Of a stretch of 12,782 bases of DNA, positions 1 through 6,711 are shown one piece after another. The translations under genes were made by a program, and so were the position numbers. This DNA comes from an uncultured Bacilli bacterium (GTDB taxonomy: Bacteria > Bacillota_I > Bacilli_A > RF39 > UBA660), in NCBI GenBank assembly GCA_944363755.1, contig CALVVC010000024.1:1-12782 (forward strand). The letters are read 5' to 3'. The notes beneath the pieces were generated by a model. It had not been told where the DNA came from, searched no databases, and was given only the letters and a program-made list of their open reading frames with translations. Numbering within the stretch: the stretch's first letter is position 1; every line of letters starts with the position of its first letter.

Positions 1-436
1 TTCTTTCAAAAATAATTTTTTGAGTTGCTTTAGTAGTAGAAGAAAATTTCTTTTTATATAGCCACTCCTCATCAAAACCATTTTTATTCATAGAAAATCC
101 ATATCTATATTCGTAATCACCAAGAGAAATAGAAATTTCAAATTCACTATTTTCATTTCTTGCATTATTACTAAATGCAAAAGGATTTGCTGGTAAATCT
201 TTATTAACATCAATTCTAGTTGACATTTTAATCATTTCAAACATAAAATGCAATGCTTCAAGTGTACTACTTTTACCAGAAGCATTCGCGCCATTAATTT
301 CTATAACTGGTAAAATTTTATTACCATTGATATCAATTGTAGAATCAATATGTCTTTTTTCTCCAGTTGCCATTAAATCTAAAACTGTCTCATCATAAAA
401 ACATTTATAATTTTTAAATTTAAACTGTAACAACAT
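1..436 (-). CDS. AAA/ABC-type ATPase, N-terminal part (cut by window edge)
   Basis: Reading leftwards from an ATG at 434-436, about 145 codons stay open and run off the left edge, so the C-terminus is missing. The protein begins MLLQFKFKNYKCF, the usual first strand of SMC/OLD-like ATPases that start with an 'F-x-N-F/Y-x-x-F' pattern. A clear Walker A, GANASGKS, sits at residues 49-56. The remaining visible part (SEFEISISLGDYEYRYGF) fits the beta-rich insert of the AAA_15/AAA_21 type ATP-binding proteins. A ribosome site AAGGGATG lies about 8 bases upstream. Proteins of this family (RloA/AbiL-like and OLD-like) are often defence or toxin-like ATPases, sometimes with an RloB-type partner downstream; a partner would be outside the window. 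ATPase identity is firm, the role is not. Confidence 0.85.
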   Translation of the reverse strand, partial: MLLQFKFKNYKCFYDETVLDLMATGEKRHIDSTIDINGNKILPVIEINGANASGKSSTLEALHFMFEMIKMSTRIDVNKDLPANPFAFSNNARNENSEFEISISLGDYEYRYGFSMNKNGFDEEWLYKKKFSSTTKATQKIIFER

Positions 437-462
437 AATTAACATCCCTTCTTTTTGACTAT

Positions 463-490
463 ATTTTATCATTTATTTATAAAAACGCAA
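463..490 (-). promoter_or_regulatory. Possible SigA promoter of the AAA ATPase gene
   Basis: On the minus strand, TTGCGT (485-490) is followed after 16 bases by TAAAAT (463-468), preceded by TG to give an extended -10 (TGATAAAAT). It lies 27-54 bases upstream of the ATG at 436. Pattern match only. Confidence 0.4.
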
Positions 491-493
491 TAC

Positions 494-516
494 TTTAAGA
501 GACTTTTTCTCTTAAA
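494..516. terminator. Hairpin between small membrane gene and ATPase gene
   Basis: TTTAAGAGA (494-502) and TCTCTTAAA (508-516) form a perfect 9-bp stem with a 5-base loop. On the minus strand it is followed, after GTATTGCG, by a short T run. It could end transcription of the small membrane gene upstream, but it is AT-rich and the T run is displaced, so function is uncertain. Confidence 0.4.
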
Positions 517-633
517 ATATGTTGTTTTTAATATTTTTATGCAATTTGTTTAATTATATGCATATAAAATTAAATGTAATTAGACTTAGTTTTTTTAGAT
601 AAATATAATAAATTATAAAACAAAAATATACCA

Positions 634-828
634 TTATTTTAATTTTTTTACTAATAGCATCAAGCCAAGTAAAATGATGAATATTATAACAAAACATATA
701 ACTATTCTAAATAATACTACACTTGTTATAGGACTACCAAAGTCATACCAACTCATTATTTCAAATATAAAGAATGTTATTAATAGTGATAATATTATAT
801 CTACTACAACTAATAATATTTTTTTCAT
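634..828 (-). CDS. Small two-helix membrane protein, unknown function
   Basis: A 64-residue protein made almost entirely of two hydrophobic helices (about residues 4-24 and 37-61), separated by a short loop MSWYDFGSP, with Lys at both ends (MKK start, KKLK tail). The ATG at 826-828 has a good ribosome site AAGGAG seven bases upstream, which is the best evidence that it is real. It stands alone, with about 200 bases to the ATPase gene and 294 bases to the sigma gene. A TTGACA-like box and small inverted repeats lie upstream. I do not recognise a family. Such proteins occur as small-membrane partners of XRE regulators or as toxin-like peptides, but nothing here shows either. Confidence 0.6.
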   Translation of the reverse strand: MKKILLVVVDIILSLLITFFIFEIMSWYDFGSPITSVVLFRIVICFVIIFIILLGLMLLVKKLK

Positions 829-881
829 TTTTTACTCCTTATTTATATGCTATATATATTTTCATATGATGAACTTCTATT

Positions 882-921
882 TAGTAACAAAAGTGTACTA
901 TGAACAAAATACGTTTGTCAA
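882..921 (-). promoter_or_regulatory. Possible promoter/operator of the small membrane gene
   Basis: A perfect TTGACA (minus strand, 916-921) lies upstream of the 64-residue gene, but no good TATAAT follows at 16-18 bases. Two short inverted repeats overlap this zone: ACAAA/TTTGT with a 5-base gap (904-918) and TAGTA/TACTA with a 9-base gap (882-900). This looks like an operator-controlled promoter; no regulator gene is visible. The rest of the 829-1122 gap holds no gene I can support. Confidence 0.3.
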
Positions 922-1122
922 TACTTTTTTTGTTCTTAGATATGACTTTCTTATTATAAGAAAAAAGGGAAAATTAACCAAACAGCTCTAGAATTAGCAC
1001 GAAAATTAAGGCCTACTAGTAAAACTATAGAAATAATATATTTATACTTTTTTCACAATTAAACTTTATCTTATTAGATATATACTTGTCTATATGTTTT
1101 AGAAATTATTACAATAGGTTGT

Positions 1123-1770
1123 TTAACCAATTTTAGTTCTAAGTTTTTCTAATATTTTACTTTCTTTCCTACTTACTTGTACTTGAGATAATCCAAGAGA
1201 TTCTGCTATTTCTTTTTGAGTCATATCTTGATAATATCTTGAAGTAATTAGTTCTCTTTCACTTTCTTCAAGACTACTAAGTGCTTCTTTTAAATCTAAT
1301 ACACCTACATCATACCCCTTTTCAATTAAAGCTATTTTGTTATAGAGACTATAATCATCATCTAAATAATTATTATCTAAACTATATGGAGTAGTAATTG
1401 AATTCATAACACTAACTATTTTTTCTTCACTTACTCCTAACATATAAGATATTTCAAAAGTAGTGGGTTCACGTCCTAAGGTTTGTGATAAGTATTCTCT
1501 TATATCTTTAATATCTTTACTAAGTTTATAAACATCACTTGGCATATGTACTATATAATCATTGTTAAGTGCTTTTAATACTTCTCCTTTTATATAAAGA
1601 TATGCATAATCTGTAAAGCTTGTCTGTTTACTACTATCATACTTTCTTATCGCTGCTTGTAGGCCTACCATACCTGCTTGAAACAAATCATCATAATCAC
1701 TTCTATAATGATATTTACTAGTAATATTTTTAACTAAGCCAATATAATTTAAAGCTAATTCTTCTGTCAC
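1123..1770 (-). CDS. Sporulation RNA polymerase sigma factor, SigF/SigG type
   Basis: A 215-residue sigma-70 family protein with a GTG start (1768-1770) and AAAGGA nine bases upstream. Region 2 covers about residues 7-75 (DLFQAGMVGLQAAIRKYD at 28-45 is the core-binding part). Region 3 covers about 80-130, with a TLGREPTTFEIS segment. Region 4 covers about 160-212, with the helix-turn-helix TQKEIAESLGLSQVQVSR at 184-201. That last motif is the signature of the SigF/SigG/SigB group. It is shorter than B. subtilis SigF or SigG (about 255-260 residues), mostly at the N-terminus. In B. subtilis sigF follows spoIIAA-spoIIAB; here neither anti-sigma gene is next to it, and the spoVA group lies upstream instead. 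A Spo0A-box match in its own promoter favours SigF, but SigG cannot be excluded. Confidence 0.85.
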   Translation of the reverse strand: MTEELALNYIGLVKNITSKYHYRSDYDDLFQAGMVGLQAAIRKYDSSKQTSFTDYAYLYIKGEVLKALNNDYIVHMPSDVYKLSKDIKDIREYLSQTLGREPTTFEISYMLGVSEEKIVSVMNSITTPYSLDNNYLDDDYSLYNKIALIEKGYDVGVLDLKEALSSLEESERELITSRYYQDMTQKEIAESLGLSQVQVSRKESKILEKLRTKIG

Positions 1771-1794
1771 TTTAATCAGTCCTTTCTTGTTTTA

Positions 1795-1834
1795 ATAATA
1801 ATTAATACTTTAATAACTAACAAGGCTTTCGACA
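1795..1834 (-). promoter_or_regulatory. Sigma gene promoter with Spo0A-box match
   Basis: On the minus strand, TTGTTA (1818-1823), 17 bases, then TATTAT (1795-1800) form a SigA-like promoter about 25 bases before the GTG. Four bases upstream of the -35 is TGTCGAA (1828-1834), an exact match to the B. subtilis 0A-box core. An 8-bp inverted repeat, TAGTTATT/AATAACTA (1812-1819 and 1839-1846), encloses the box. The gene can therefore be transcribed separately from spoVA. Confidence 0.5.
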
Positions 1835-1855
1835 GAAGTAGTTATTTATTTTAAT

Positions 1856-2944
1856 TTACAAATTTCTTAAAAATAATGTCTTAAACAAAATACCAAATAT
1901 TTCTTTAATAAAGGATTTAGTTTTACCTTTATTAACTTTACTTTTAGGATAAGTTATACAATCAAAAGTAATATCTATATTTTCTTTAAAATCTTGATAT
2001 TTAATAGTTAATTTAGTATTAGAACAGTTATTAAAATAATTAAAATTTAACTTACTTAAAGGAATAGTACTTTTCTTTATTACTTTAGATAAATCTAAAT
2101 AATTAGAAAGAGTTATATCATCATATACTTCTATTATTTCTTTTCGATAAAGATAATATTTATTAATAGTATCTACTACTTTATAACCATCATGAACTGA
2201 AGTATCTATTAAAAAATCGTTCTTATAACATTTATAATATTTCTTACGATAACGATAAAGTTTTTCTTTAGAAATAATTTTTATATAAAATTTATCTTCT
2301 ATATTCGATGTTTTTAAGATTTTTTCATCATAAAGAGTTTTTACTAAATGATTTATTAACTTAAGTTTTATTTTATTATAACCTTTCTTAGTAACAGTTA
2401 TCTTTTCATTAATATAATTAGAATTTACTATTCTAAAACTACCTTTTATATCTTCTTGATTTAGAAAACATATTATATTAAGTGTTAAATATTCAGGACT
2501 ATATTTCTTAGATAATTTGATATTTTTAGAACTACCTTCATAAATCGTAGTATCTTTATATTTTAGGGTTATTTTAGTTATTAAGAGATTTTTTATATCT
2601 TTTATAGTTATACTATCTATTTTCTTTAAAGCATTATAATAATAGATAGTCTTTACATCTTCATCTAAAGAGTTATCGTTTTTCTTTACTTTATCAAAAG
2701 ATGAGTATTTACCATAAATTACTTCATTACTTTTAAAAGGGTATTCTTTATTAGCGTCTTCTAAGTATTTATAGTTTTTATTTATCTTTTCTTGTTTATA
2801 GTACGTAACTTTCTTTATTTGCTCATTAGATTTAACTTGATAATTAGAATTAACTTCTTCTACTTTAATATAAGGAGTAGTAATAGTCTTGGCAAGGACA
2901 TTATCACAGGAAAAAAATAATAATAGTATTAAAATTATCTTCAT
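1856..2944 (-). CDS. Exported protein of unknown function at the end of the spoVA operon
   Basis: A 362-residue protein with a signal peptide (hydrophobic residues 3-11, likely cleavage after VLA at 16-18). The rest is rich in Lys, Tyr, Asn and Ile, looks like beta-strand-rich repeats, and has no domain I recognise. Cysteines are few and scattered. The C-terminal end (about 345-362, FIKEIFGILFKTLFLRNL) is an amphipathic or hydrophobic segment that could touch a membrane. AGGAGG lies eight bases before the ATG, and the gene begins 34 bases after spoVAEB on the same strand, so it is very probably co-transcribed. In B. subtilis the genes after spoVAEB are spoVAEA and spoVAF; this protein resembles neither. 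A forespore membrane or intermembrane-space role is inferred from position only. Confidence 0.75.
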   Translation of the reverse strand: MKIILILLLFFSCDNVLAKTITTPYIKVEEVNSNYQVKSNEQIKKVTYYKQEKINKNYKYLEDANKEYPFKSNEVIYGKYSSFDKVKKNDNSLDEDVKTIYYYNALKKIDSITIKDIKNLLITKITLKYKDTTIYEGSSKNIKLSKKYSPEYLTLNIICFLNQEDIKGSFRIVNSNYINEKITVTKKGYNKIKLKLINHLVKTLYDEKILKTSNIEDKFYIKIISKEKLYRYRKKYYKCYKNDFLIDTSVHDGYKVVDTINKYYLYRKEIIEVYDDITLSNYLDLSKVIKKSTIPLSKLNFNYFNNCSNTKLTIKYQDFKENIDITFDCITYPKSKVNKGKTKSFIKEIFGILFKTLFLRNL

Positions 2945-2978
2945 AATTAAGACCTCCTACTATTATTATTAACAGTTT

Positions 2979-3329
2979 TTAATCTTTTGCTTTAAAAATT
3001 AAAGTAAAGATAAAGGTAAAGATAATTGCGGCGGTTATTCCAGCGGCAGTTAAATCAAAGACTCCCATTAAGAGACCTATAATTCCACTATTTTCAGCGG
3101 CTAGTAGGGCTCCATGAATTAGAGAATGACCAAAACTTGTAATAGGTAGCAGGGCACCTCCTCCTACTTTTGCAATAAAGAAGTCATAGATAGAAAAAGT
3201 ATCAAGAAATGCTCCTATACATACAAAAATAGCTGTAATATGTCCTGGTGTTAGTTTGGTATTATCTAATATTAATTCAGCGATTAAACAGATAATTCCA
3301 CAGAATAAAAATGAATTAATAAAATACAT
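2979..3329 (-). CDS. spoVAEB: Stage V sporulation protein AE (SpoVAEB type), DPA channel subunit
   Basis: A 116-residue integral membrane protein, the usual length of SpoVAEB, with about four helices and the family's glycine-rich GGGALLPITSFGHSLIHGALLAA segment in the middle. Together with SpoVAC it forms the inner-membrane channel that moves Ca-dipicolinate into the forespore and releases it in germination. I chose the ATG at 3327-3329 over the one six codons upstream: GGAGG sits seven bases before it, while the upstream ATG has no ribosome site. With this start, the spoVAD stop and the spoVAEB start overlap as TAATG, which points to translational coupling. It shares the GxLxPITxFxHS motif with the SpoVAC neighbour, as the two are paralogues. 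Confidence 0.93.
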   Translation of the reverse strand: MYFINSFLFCGIICLIAELILDNTKLTPGHITAIFVCIGAFLDTFSIYDFFIAKVGGGALLPITSFGHSLIHGALLAAENSGIIGLLMGVFDLTAAGITAAIIFTFIFTLIFKAKD

Positions 3330-4324
3330 TATATCGCCTCCAAACATATTAAATTGGCAATTGATAAGATATTTTCTTTTTGATAAAGCATTATAGGAGA
3401 AAAAAGAGCACCTGTTGCAATTAGTAATACTTTTTTATATTTATTTTCCATAAGTCCTTTTAAAATAGTACTATAATTAACTAAAGCAGAACATACTGGT
3501 CCACTTCCTCCAGCCATTATTTCTTTTTGTTTTTCTAAATCATAGAGTAAAACACCACAGTCATTATAATTTAACGATAAATCAATATTATATTCACTTT
3601 TCATTAAGTCTTTTAATATTTCTTTTCCATATTTACCTAAATCACCTGTAAGTATAAGATCATAGTCACTAGCTTTAGTATTAGTTTCAGTTAAGTATTT
3701 ATAAAGAGTATCAGCGGCAGCACCTGCCATAGCAGCACCCATATTAAAAGGATTTTTCTGATTGTAATCTACAATTGTTCCAATAAGACCATTAACTACT
3801 CTTACTTTACTAGGTTTGTTAGATAAAAGAACACTTGCACCTCCTGTTGCGGTAAATGTTGAAGTAAGTGGTTTAGGGGCTCCATATTCTGTAGGATTTC
3901 TAAATTGTTTTTCACTTGACATATTATGAGAGGAACAAGAAACGAGGGCATTATTTACTTTACCACTATCGATAAAAGTAGATGCTATTAACATACCCTC
4001 AATACTAGTAGCACAAGCTGTATAAATACCTAAGAATGGGCTTTTTAAATTTAGCGATCCATAACATGATGATGTTATTTGATTTAATAAGTCACCTGCT
4101 ATTACTAAATCTATATCTTTAGAAGTTAATTTAGTCTTTTTAAGTAGTATCTTGATACTATCTTCAAGTAATCTTATTTCAGCTTTTTCAAAAGACTTTT
4201 CACAGGCATATAAGTTATCTATATATTTTTTATCAAAGTTTTTAGATAAAGGTCCTTTCGCTTCATAAGGGCCACATACTGTACTAGCATTATCTATATA
4301 AACATTTCTAAAAGTTAAGAGCAT
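3329..4324 (-). CDS. spoVAD: Stage V sporulation protein AD, thiolase-fold DPA-binding protein
   Basis: A 331-residue soluble protein of the thiolase/ketosynthase fold that binds dipicolinic acid and works with SpoVAC and SpoVAEB in DPA uptake and release. Family landmarks in order: NAST/GPYEAKGPL near the N-terminus (about 12-26), GDLLNQ (77-82), TACATS with Cys104 at the old thiolase active-site position, SSHNMSSEKQFRNPTEYG in the middle, GAAMAGAAADT, DYDLILTGDLG, and GGSGPVCSALV near the C-terminus. Length matches the B. subtilis protein (about 338). The ATG at 4322-4324 has GGAGG seven bases upstream; the in-frame ATG five codons earlier lies ahead of that ribosome site, so the shorter form is preferred. 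The start overlaps the end of spoVAC by 10 bases. Confidence 0.95.
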   Translation of the reverse strand: MLLTFRNVYIDNASTVCGPYEAKGPLSKNFDKKYIDNLYACEKSFEKAEIRLLEDSIKILLKKTKLTSKDIDLVIAGDLLNQITSSCYGSLNLKSPFLGIYTACATSIEGMLIASTFIDSGKVNNALVSCSSHNMSSEKQFRNPTEYGAPKPLTSTFTATGGASVLLSNKPSKVRVVNGLIGTIVDYNQKNPFNMGAAMAGAAADTLYKYLTETNTKASDYDLILTGDLGKYGKEILKDLMKSEYNIDLSLNYNDCGVLLYDLEKQKEIMAGGSGPVCSALVNYSTILKGLMENKYKKVLLIATGALFSPIMLYQKENILSIANLICLEAI

Positions 4325-4764
4325 ATTAAAACCTCCCATAAATATCTAATAAGTCCAAAAAGCCATGCTGATACTACTCCATAAAAAATAACAGATCCTG
4401 CTAGTTTAAAGACATTACTTCCTACTCCATAAATAGGTCCTTCGTTTTTATAATCTAGGGCTGCACTAGTCATAGAATGAGCGAAACCGGTTATGGGAAT
4501 TAAAAGACCAGCTTTAGCTTTAGATACTAACTTATCAAAGAAACCTAAGGCAGTGAAAAGGGAAGCAAAGAAGATAAAAGTTATAATCATATAAGTAGAA
4601 GCATCACTTCTAGATATATTAAATAGTATTATATAAATTCTAATTAAACACTCTCCAAGTAATCCCATTAATCCTCCTACTAGGAATGCTATTAAAGCAT
4701 ATTTTACTTTATTTTCTTTAGGAGTATGTTTTTCTACTAAAGAAGCATATTTTTTGTTAGTCAT
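4315..4764 (-). CDS. spoVAC: Stage V sporulation protein AC, DPA channel subunit
   Basis: A 149-residue membrane protein, the length expected of SpoVAC (about 150). After a charged N-terminal part (about 1-20) come four to five hydrophobic helices. The family motif KAGLLIPITGFAHSMTSAALDYKNEGPIYG lies in the second half. SpoVAC is the mechanosensitive-type channel subunit through which Ca-DPA crosses the spore inner membrane. It is the first gene of the operon spoVAC-spoVAD-spoVAEB-unknown protein; spoVAA and spoVAB, found upstream in B. subtilis, are absent, as in many Clostridia and reduced Bacilli. The ATG at 4762-4764 has AGGTG five bases upstream. Confidence 0.95.
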   Translation of the reverse strand: MTNKKYASLVEKHTPKENKVKYALIAFLVGGLMGLLGECLIRIYIILFNISRSDASTYMIITFIFFASLFTALGFFDKLVSKAKAGLLIPITGFAHSMTSAALDYKNEGPIYGVGSNVFKLAGSVIFYGVVSAWLFGLIRYLWEVLICS

Positions 4765-4779
4765 AATATCACCTAATAA

Positions 4780-4809
4780 TATAGTGTTCTAAAAATAAAC
4801 AATTATACA
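4780..4809 (-). promoter_or_regulatory. SigG/SigF-like promoter of the spoVA operon
   Basis: On the minus strand, TGTATA (4804-4809), 17 bases, then CACTATA (4780-4786). The SigG consensus is about GnATR and CATnnTA with 17-18 bases between; this fits except for one base in the -10. No good TTGACA/TATAAT pair fits the same place. The B. subtilis spoVA operon is SigG-dependent, so the match is biologically sensible. Confidence 0.5.
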
Positions 4810-4834
4810 AAAAAAGAAGAGAAATTTTCTCTTC
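4808..4834 (-). terminator. Rho-independent terminator of the surface protein gene
   Basis: GAAGAGAA (4816-4823) and TTCTCTTC (4827-4834) pair with a 3-base loop. Read on the minus strand, the stem is followed by a T run (A run at 4809-4815). It ends the transcript of the gene that stops at 4860, just before the spoVA promoter. Confidence 0.8.
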
Positions 4835-4859
4835 ATAAGTTTATTTATATTATATTATT

Positions 4860-6071
4860 TTACTTTAATACAAATGGATTAGTTTCGCTTCCATTACCTG
4901 ATTTTATCATAACATTATTATTTAACATAATAGTTGGTCTTACTTTCTTATATCCTGATGCTGTATTTTCATCTAAATAACCACTACTTTTAACTATATA
5001 AGCCTCATAATTATTAAGTGAATTACCTGTTACTAACCACCATTCTGTACCACTTAATTTTAAATAGTTATAATTTTGACAACTTCTATCTATAGTTTTC
5101 AAACAATTAGCATCTAGTGAAGCATTCATATAATCACTAACAGTTAAAAGACCTATCATTTGATTTTCTAATATATCTTTGCACTCTAAACTATTATTAT
5201 TAGTTGTATCTGTTGGAGTTCTTTTACCTATACATAGGTTAAATGGTACTAGTTTTTCTTTATCTTTCTTACTTAATAAACTATATTCTAATTTATTATT
5301 ATAAAGATCATCTAAATATTCACGTATCCTACTAATTCTATAATCATTAAAACCACTATTAAATCTTCTATCTTGATTATATCTATCATCATAATATGAA
5401 GATGATGTTGATGCCATTTCATTTAATATTAAAAGAATTTTATTATCAGATGTTACTTTAACTATTCTAAATAAATAATTATCTAATTGTAAATAGTTAT
5501 TAACATCATCTCCTCTATACACTTTTTCTCCATTCATATCATATAATCCATTATCAGATGTAACTATCCCCTGCTCTAATATGGCTTTATATAACTCTTT
5601 AGTAGTATAATTATTGCCACAATCCAAATATGGTGTATAAATAATATTATCTCCTACTTTAGTAACTTCTACTCTACCACTACAACTTTCACCTTCACGA
5701 AGTTCACTCAAAGGTTTCATAAGTTCAGCATCTATTAAGGTGCTAGCTTTAACTGTAATTGTTTCTCCTTCTTCTTTAGGTAAAAGACCACTTTGTACAT
5801 CATAATACTCTATAGCAGCATTTTTCATTATTTCCTCTATTTCTTCATAGGTTTTACTTTTATTACTAAATAAAGACATTATTAGAGTAATAATTAAAAG
5901 TACTATTAAAACTCCTACTACTATTAACATTATTTTCATTAATCTCTTTTTTATATCACTATTTTTTTTTATGGGTTTAAAAGTTTGAGGTCCATTATTA
6001 TTAGTATTATTAATCACTTCTTTACCTTTATTTTCAGGTACTTTTTTTTCCTCATTTGTATTCTCATTCAT
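4860..6071 (-). CDS. Membrane-anchored surface protein with pilin-like N-terminal part and DUF6273-like C-terminal end
   Basis: About 403 residues: a charged, Asn/Lys-rich cytoplasmic N-terminus (1-45), one transmembrane helix (about 46-68), then an exported part. Straight after the helix a segment with EIMKNAAIEYY, LLPKEEGET and Cys130/Cys151 (GESCSGRVEV, YLDCGNNY) resembles the post-helix domain of pseudopilin-like proteins common in gut Bacillota. The C-terminal part carries WWLVTG and ends KKVRPTIMLNNNVMIKSGNG, the pattern seen in DUF6273-like domains (VRPxIxL, GTGTexxPY). Function unknown; a cell-surface role is likely. I chose the ATG at 6069-6071 over the TTG at 6092, because the promoter places the transcript start near 6095 and the TTG has no ribosome site. 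The ribosome site of the ATG (GAGAG) is itself weak. Confidence 0.8.
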   Translation of the reverse strand: MNENTNEEKKVPENKGKEVINNTNNNGPQTFKPIKKNSDIKKRLMKIMLIVVGVLIVLLIITLIMSLFSNKSKTYEEIEEIMKNAAIEYYDVQSGLLPKEEGETITVKASTLIDAELMKPLSELREGESCSGRVEVTKVGDNIIYTPYLDCGNNYTTKELYKAILEQGIVTSDNGLYDMNGEKVYRGDDVNNYLQLDNYLFRIVKVTSDNKILLILNEMASTSSSYYDDRYNQDRRFNSGFNDYRISRIREYLDDLYNNKLEYSLLSKKDKEKLVPFNLCIGKRTPTDTTNNNSLECKDILENQMIGLLTVSDYMNASLDANCLKTIDRSCQNYNYLKLSGTEWWLVTGNSLNNYEAYIVKSSGYLDENTASGYKKVRPTIMLNNNVMIKSGNGSETNPFVLK

Positions 6072-6101
6072 ATTACACACACTCTCTTTCAAGTTAAGTA
6101 A

Positions 6102-6130
6102 ATTGTAGCATTTTTTTTAAAATATTTCAA
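6102..6130 (-). promoter_or_regulatory. SigA promoter of the surface protein gene
   Basis: On the minus strand, TTGAAA (6125-6130), 17 bases, then TACAAT (6102-6107) with an upstream TGC giving an extended -10. The expected start near 6095 leaves a leader of about 24 bases to the ATG at 6071. The -35 overlaps the end of yqeK. Confidence 0.7.
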
Positions 6131-6693
6131 TTAGTAGTTTCTTTTAAATATTTTAAAGTGTCATAGCCTATTTTATTAATACTTTCATTCTTTTCTTTCA
6201 AATGCTTTATTTGATTATTTAGACATAAAATAATCGCTTTATCAATATCTTGATAAGCAAGGATTCTTTCTTCTTCTATACCTTTATAATCTTTTCCTTT
6301 TTCTATTTTATCTGCTAAATATACTATCTTTGCTATTAAATCCATTTTAGGATAACCTGTTGTATGGTATTTAATTGCTAAAACCATATCAGTTGTAAAG
6401 TTATACTTTTCTTTAACTAAAATACTTGCAATTACTCCATGAATAATATTTTTATTTTCAGGATTTAATAACTCTTTAGGTAGATTATGTTTCTTTATAA
6501 ACTCTTCATTTTCTTTATCTGTTAACTCTTTACACATATCATGAGTTAAGCCACATAACATACATTTTTTGATATCAGCATGATAATGTTTAGCAAGAGA
6601 TGAAGCTTCTTCCATAACTCTAAGAGAATGATTATATCTATAATCTTTCAAATTTTTTCTAACATCTTTTTTTATTTCTTCTATATTCCACAT
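6127..6693 (-). CDS. yqeK: YqeK-type HD hydrolase (diadenosine tetraphosphatase)
   Basis: A 188-residue HD-domain protein. Metal-ligand positions are visible: His22 in NHSLRV, His51-Asp52 in GLTHDMCKE, His85 in IHGVIAS, His110 in IKYHTTG and Asp128 in YLADKIE. The 'RYxHSLRV', 'KYHTTG' and 'YLADKIE' motifs and the length (about 190) identify YqeK. YqeK proteins hydrolyse Ap4A symmetrically to two ADP in the cytoplasm, lowering an alarmone that rises in heat or oxidative stress (known for the family). yqeK normally lies with nadD and rsfS; here it lies 18 bases downstream of a histidine kinase on the same strand and is probably co-transcribed with it. The ribosome site AAGTGAT is modest. Confidence 0.92.
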   Translation of the reverse strand: MWNIEEIKKDVRKNLKDYRYNHSLRVMEEASSLAKHYHADIKKCMLCGLTHDMCKELTDKENEEFIKKHNLPKELLNPENKNIIHGVIASILVKEKYNFTTDMVLAIKYHTTGYPKMDLIAKIVYLADKIEKGKDYKGIEEERILAYQDIDKAIILCLNNQIKHLKEKNESINKIGYDTLKYLKETTN

Positions 6694-6711
6694 ACTATCA
6701 CTTCAGTAATA

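Noticed and set aside
1..436. A complete defence system at the left edge
   Set aside because: Only the N-terminal ATPase part is visible; without the C-terminal domain and downstream gene the system cannot be named.
674..991. 105-codon open frame on the plus strand
   Set aside because: It is the antisense shadow of the 64-residue membrane gene, has no ribosome site, and its translation is low complexity.
946..1062. Plus-strand fragment reading KINQTALELARKLRPTSKTIEIIYLYF, which looks faintly like the end of a helix-turn-helix protein
   Set aside because: There is no start codon or ribosome site, only about 38 codons, and no further domain remains to identify it. It may be a relic of a regulator gene, but this cannot be supported.
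4315..4339. Longer spoVAD start at 4339, and likewise longer starts for spoVAEB (3347), the EIIB-like gene (8390) and the glycosyltransferase (11983)
   Set aside because: In each case the ribosome site lies inside the extra codons and at the right distance from the internal ATG.
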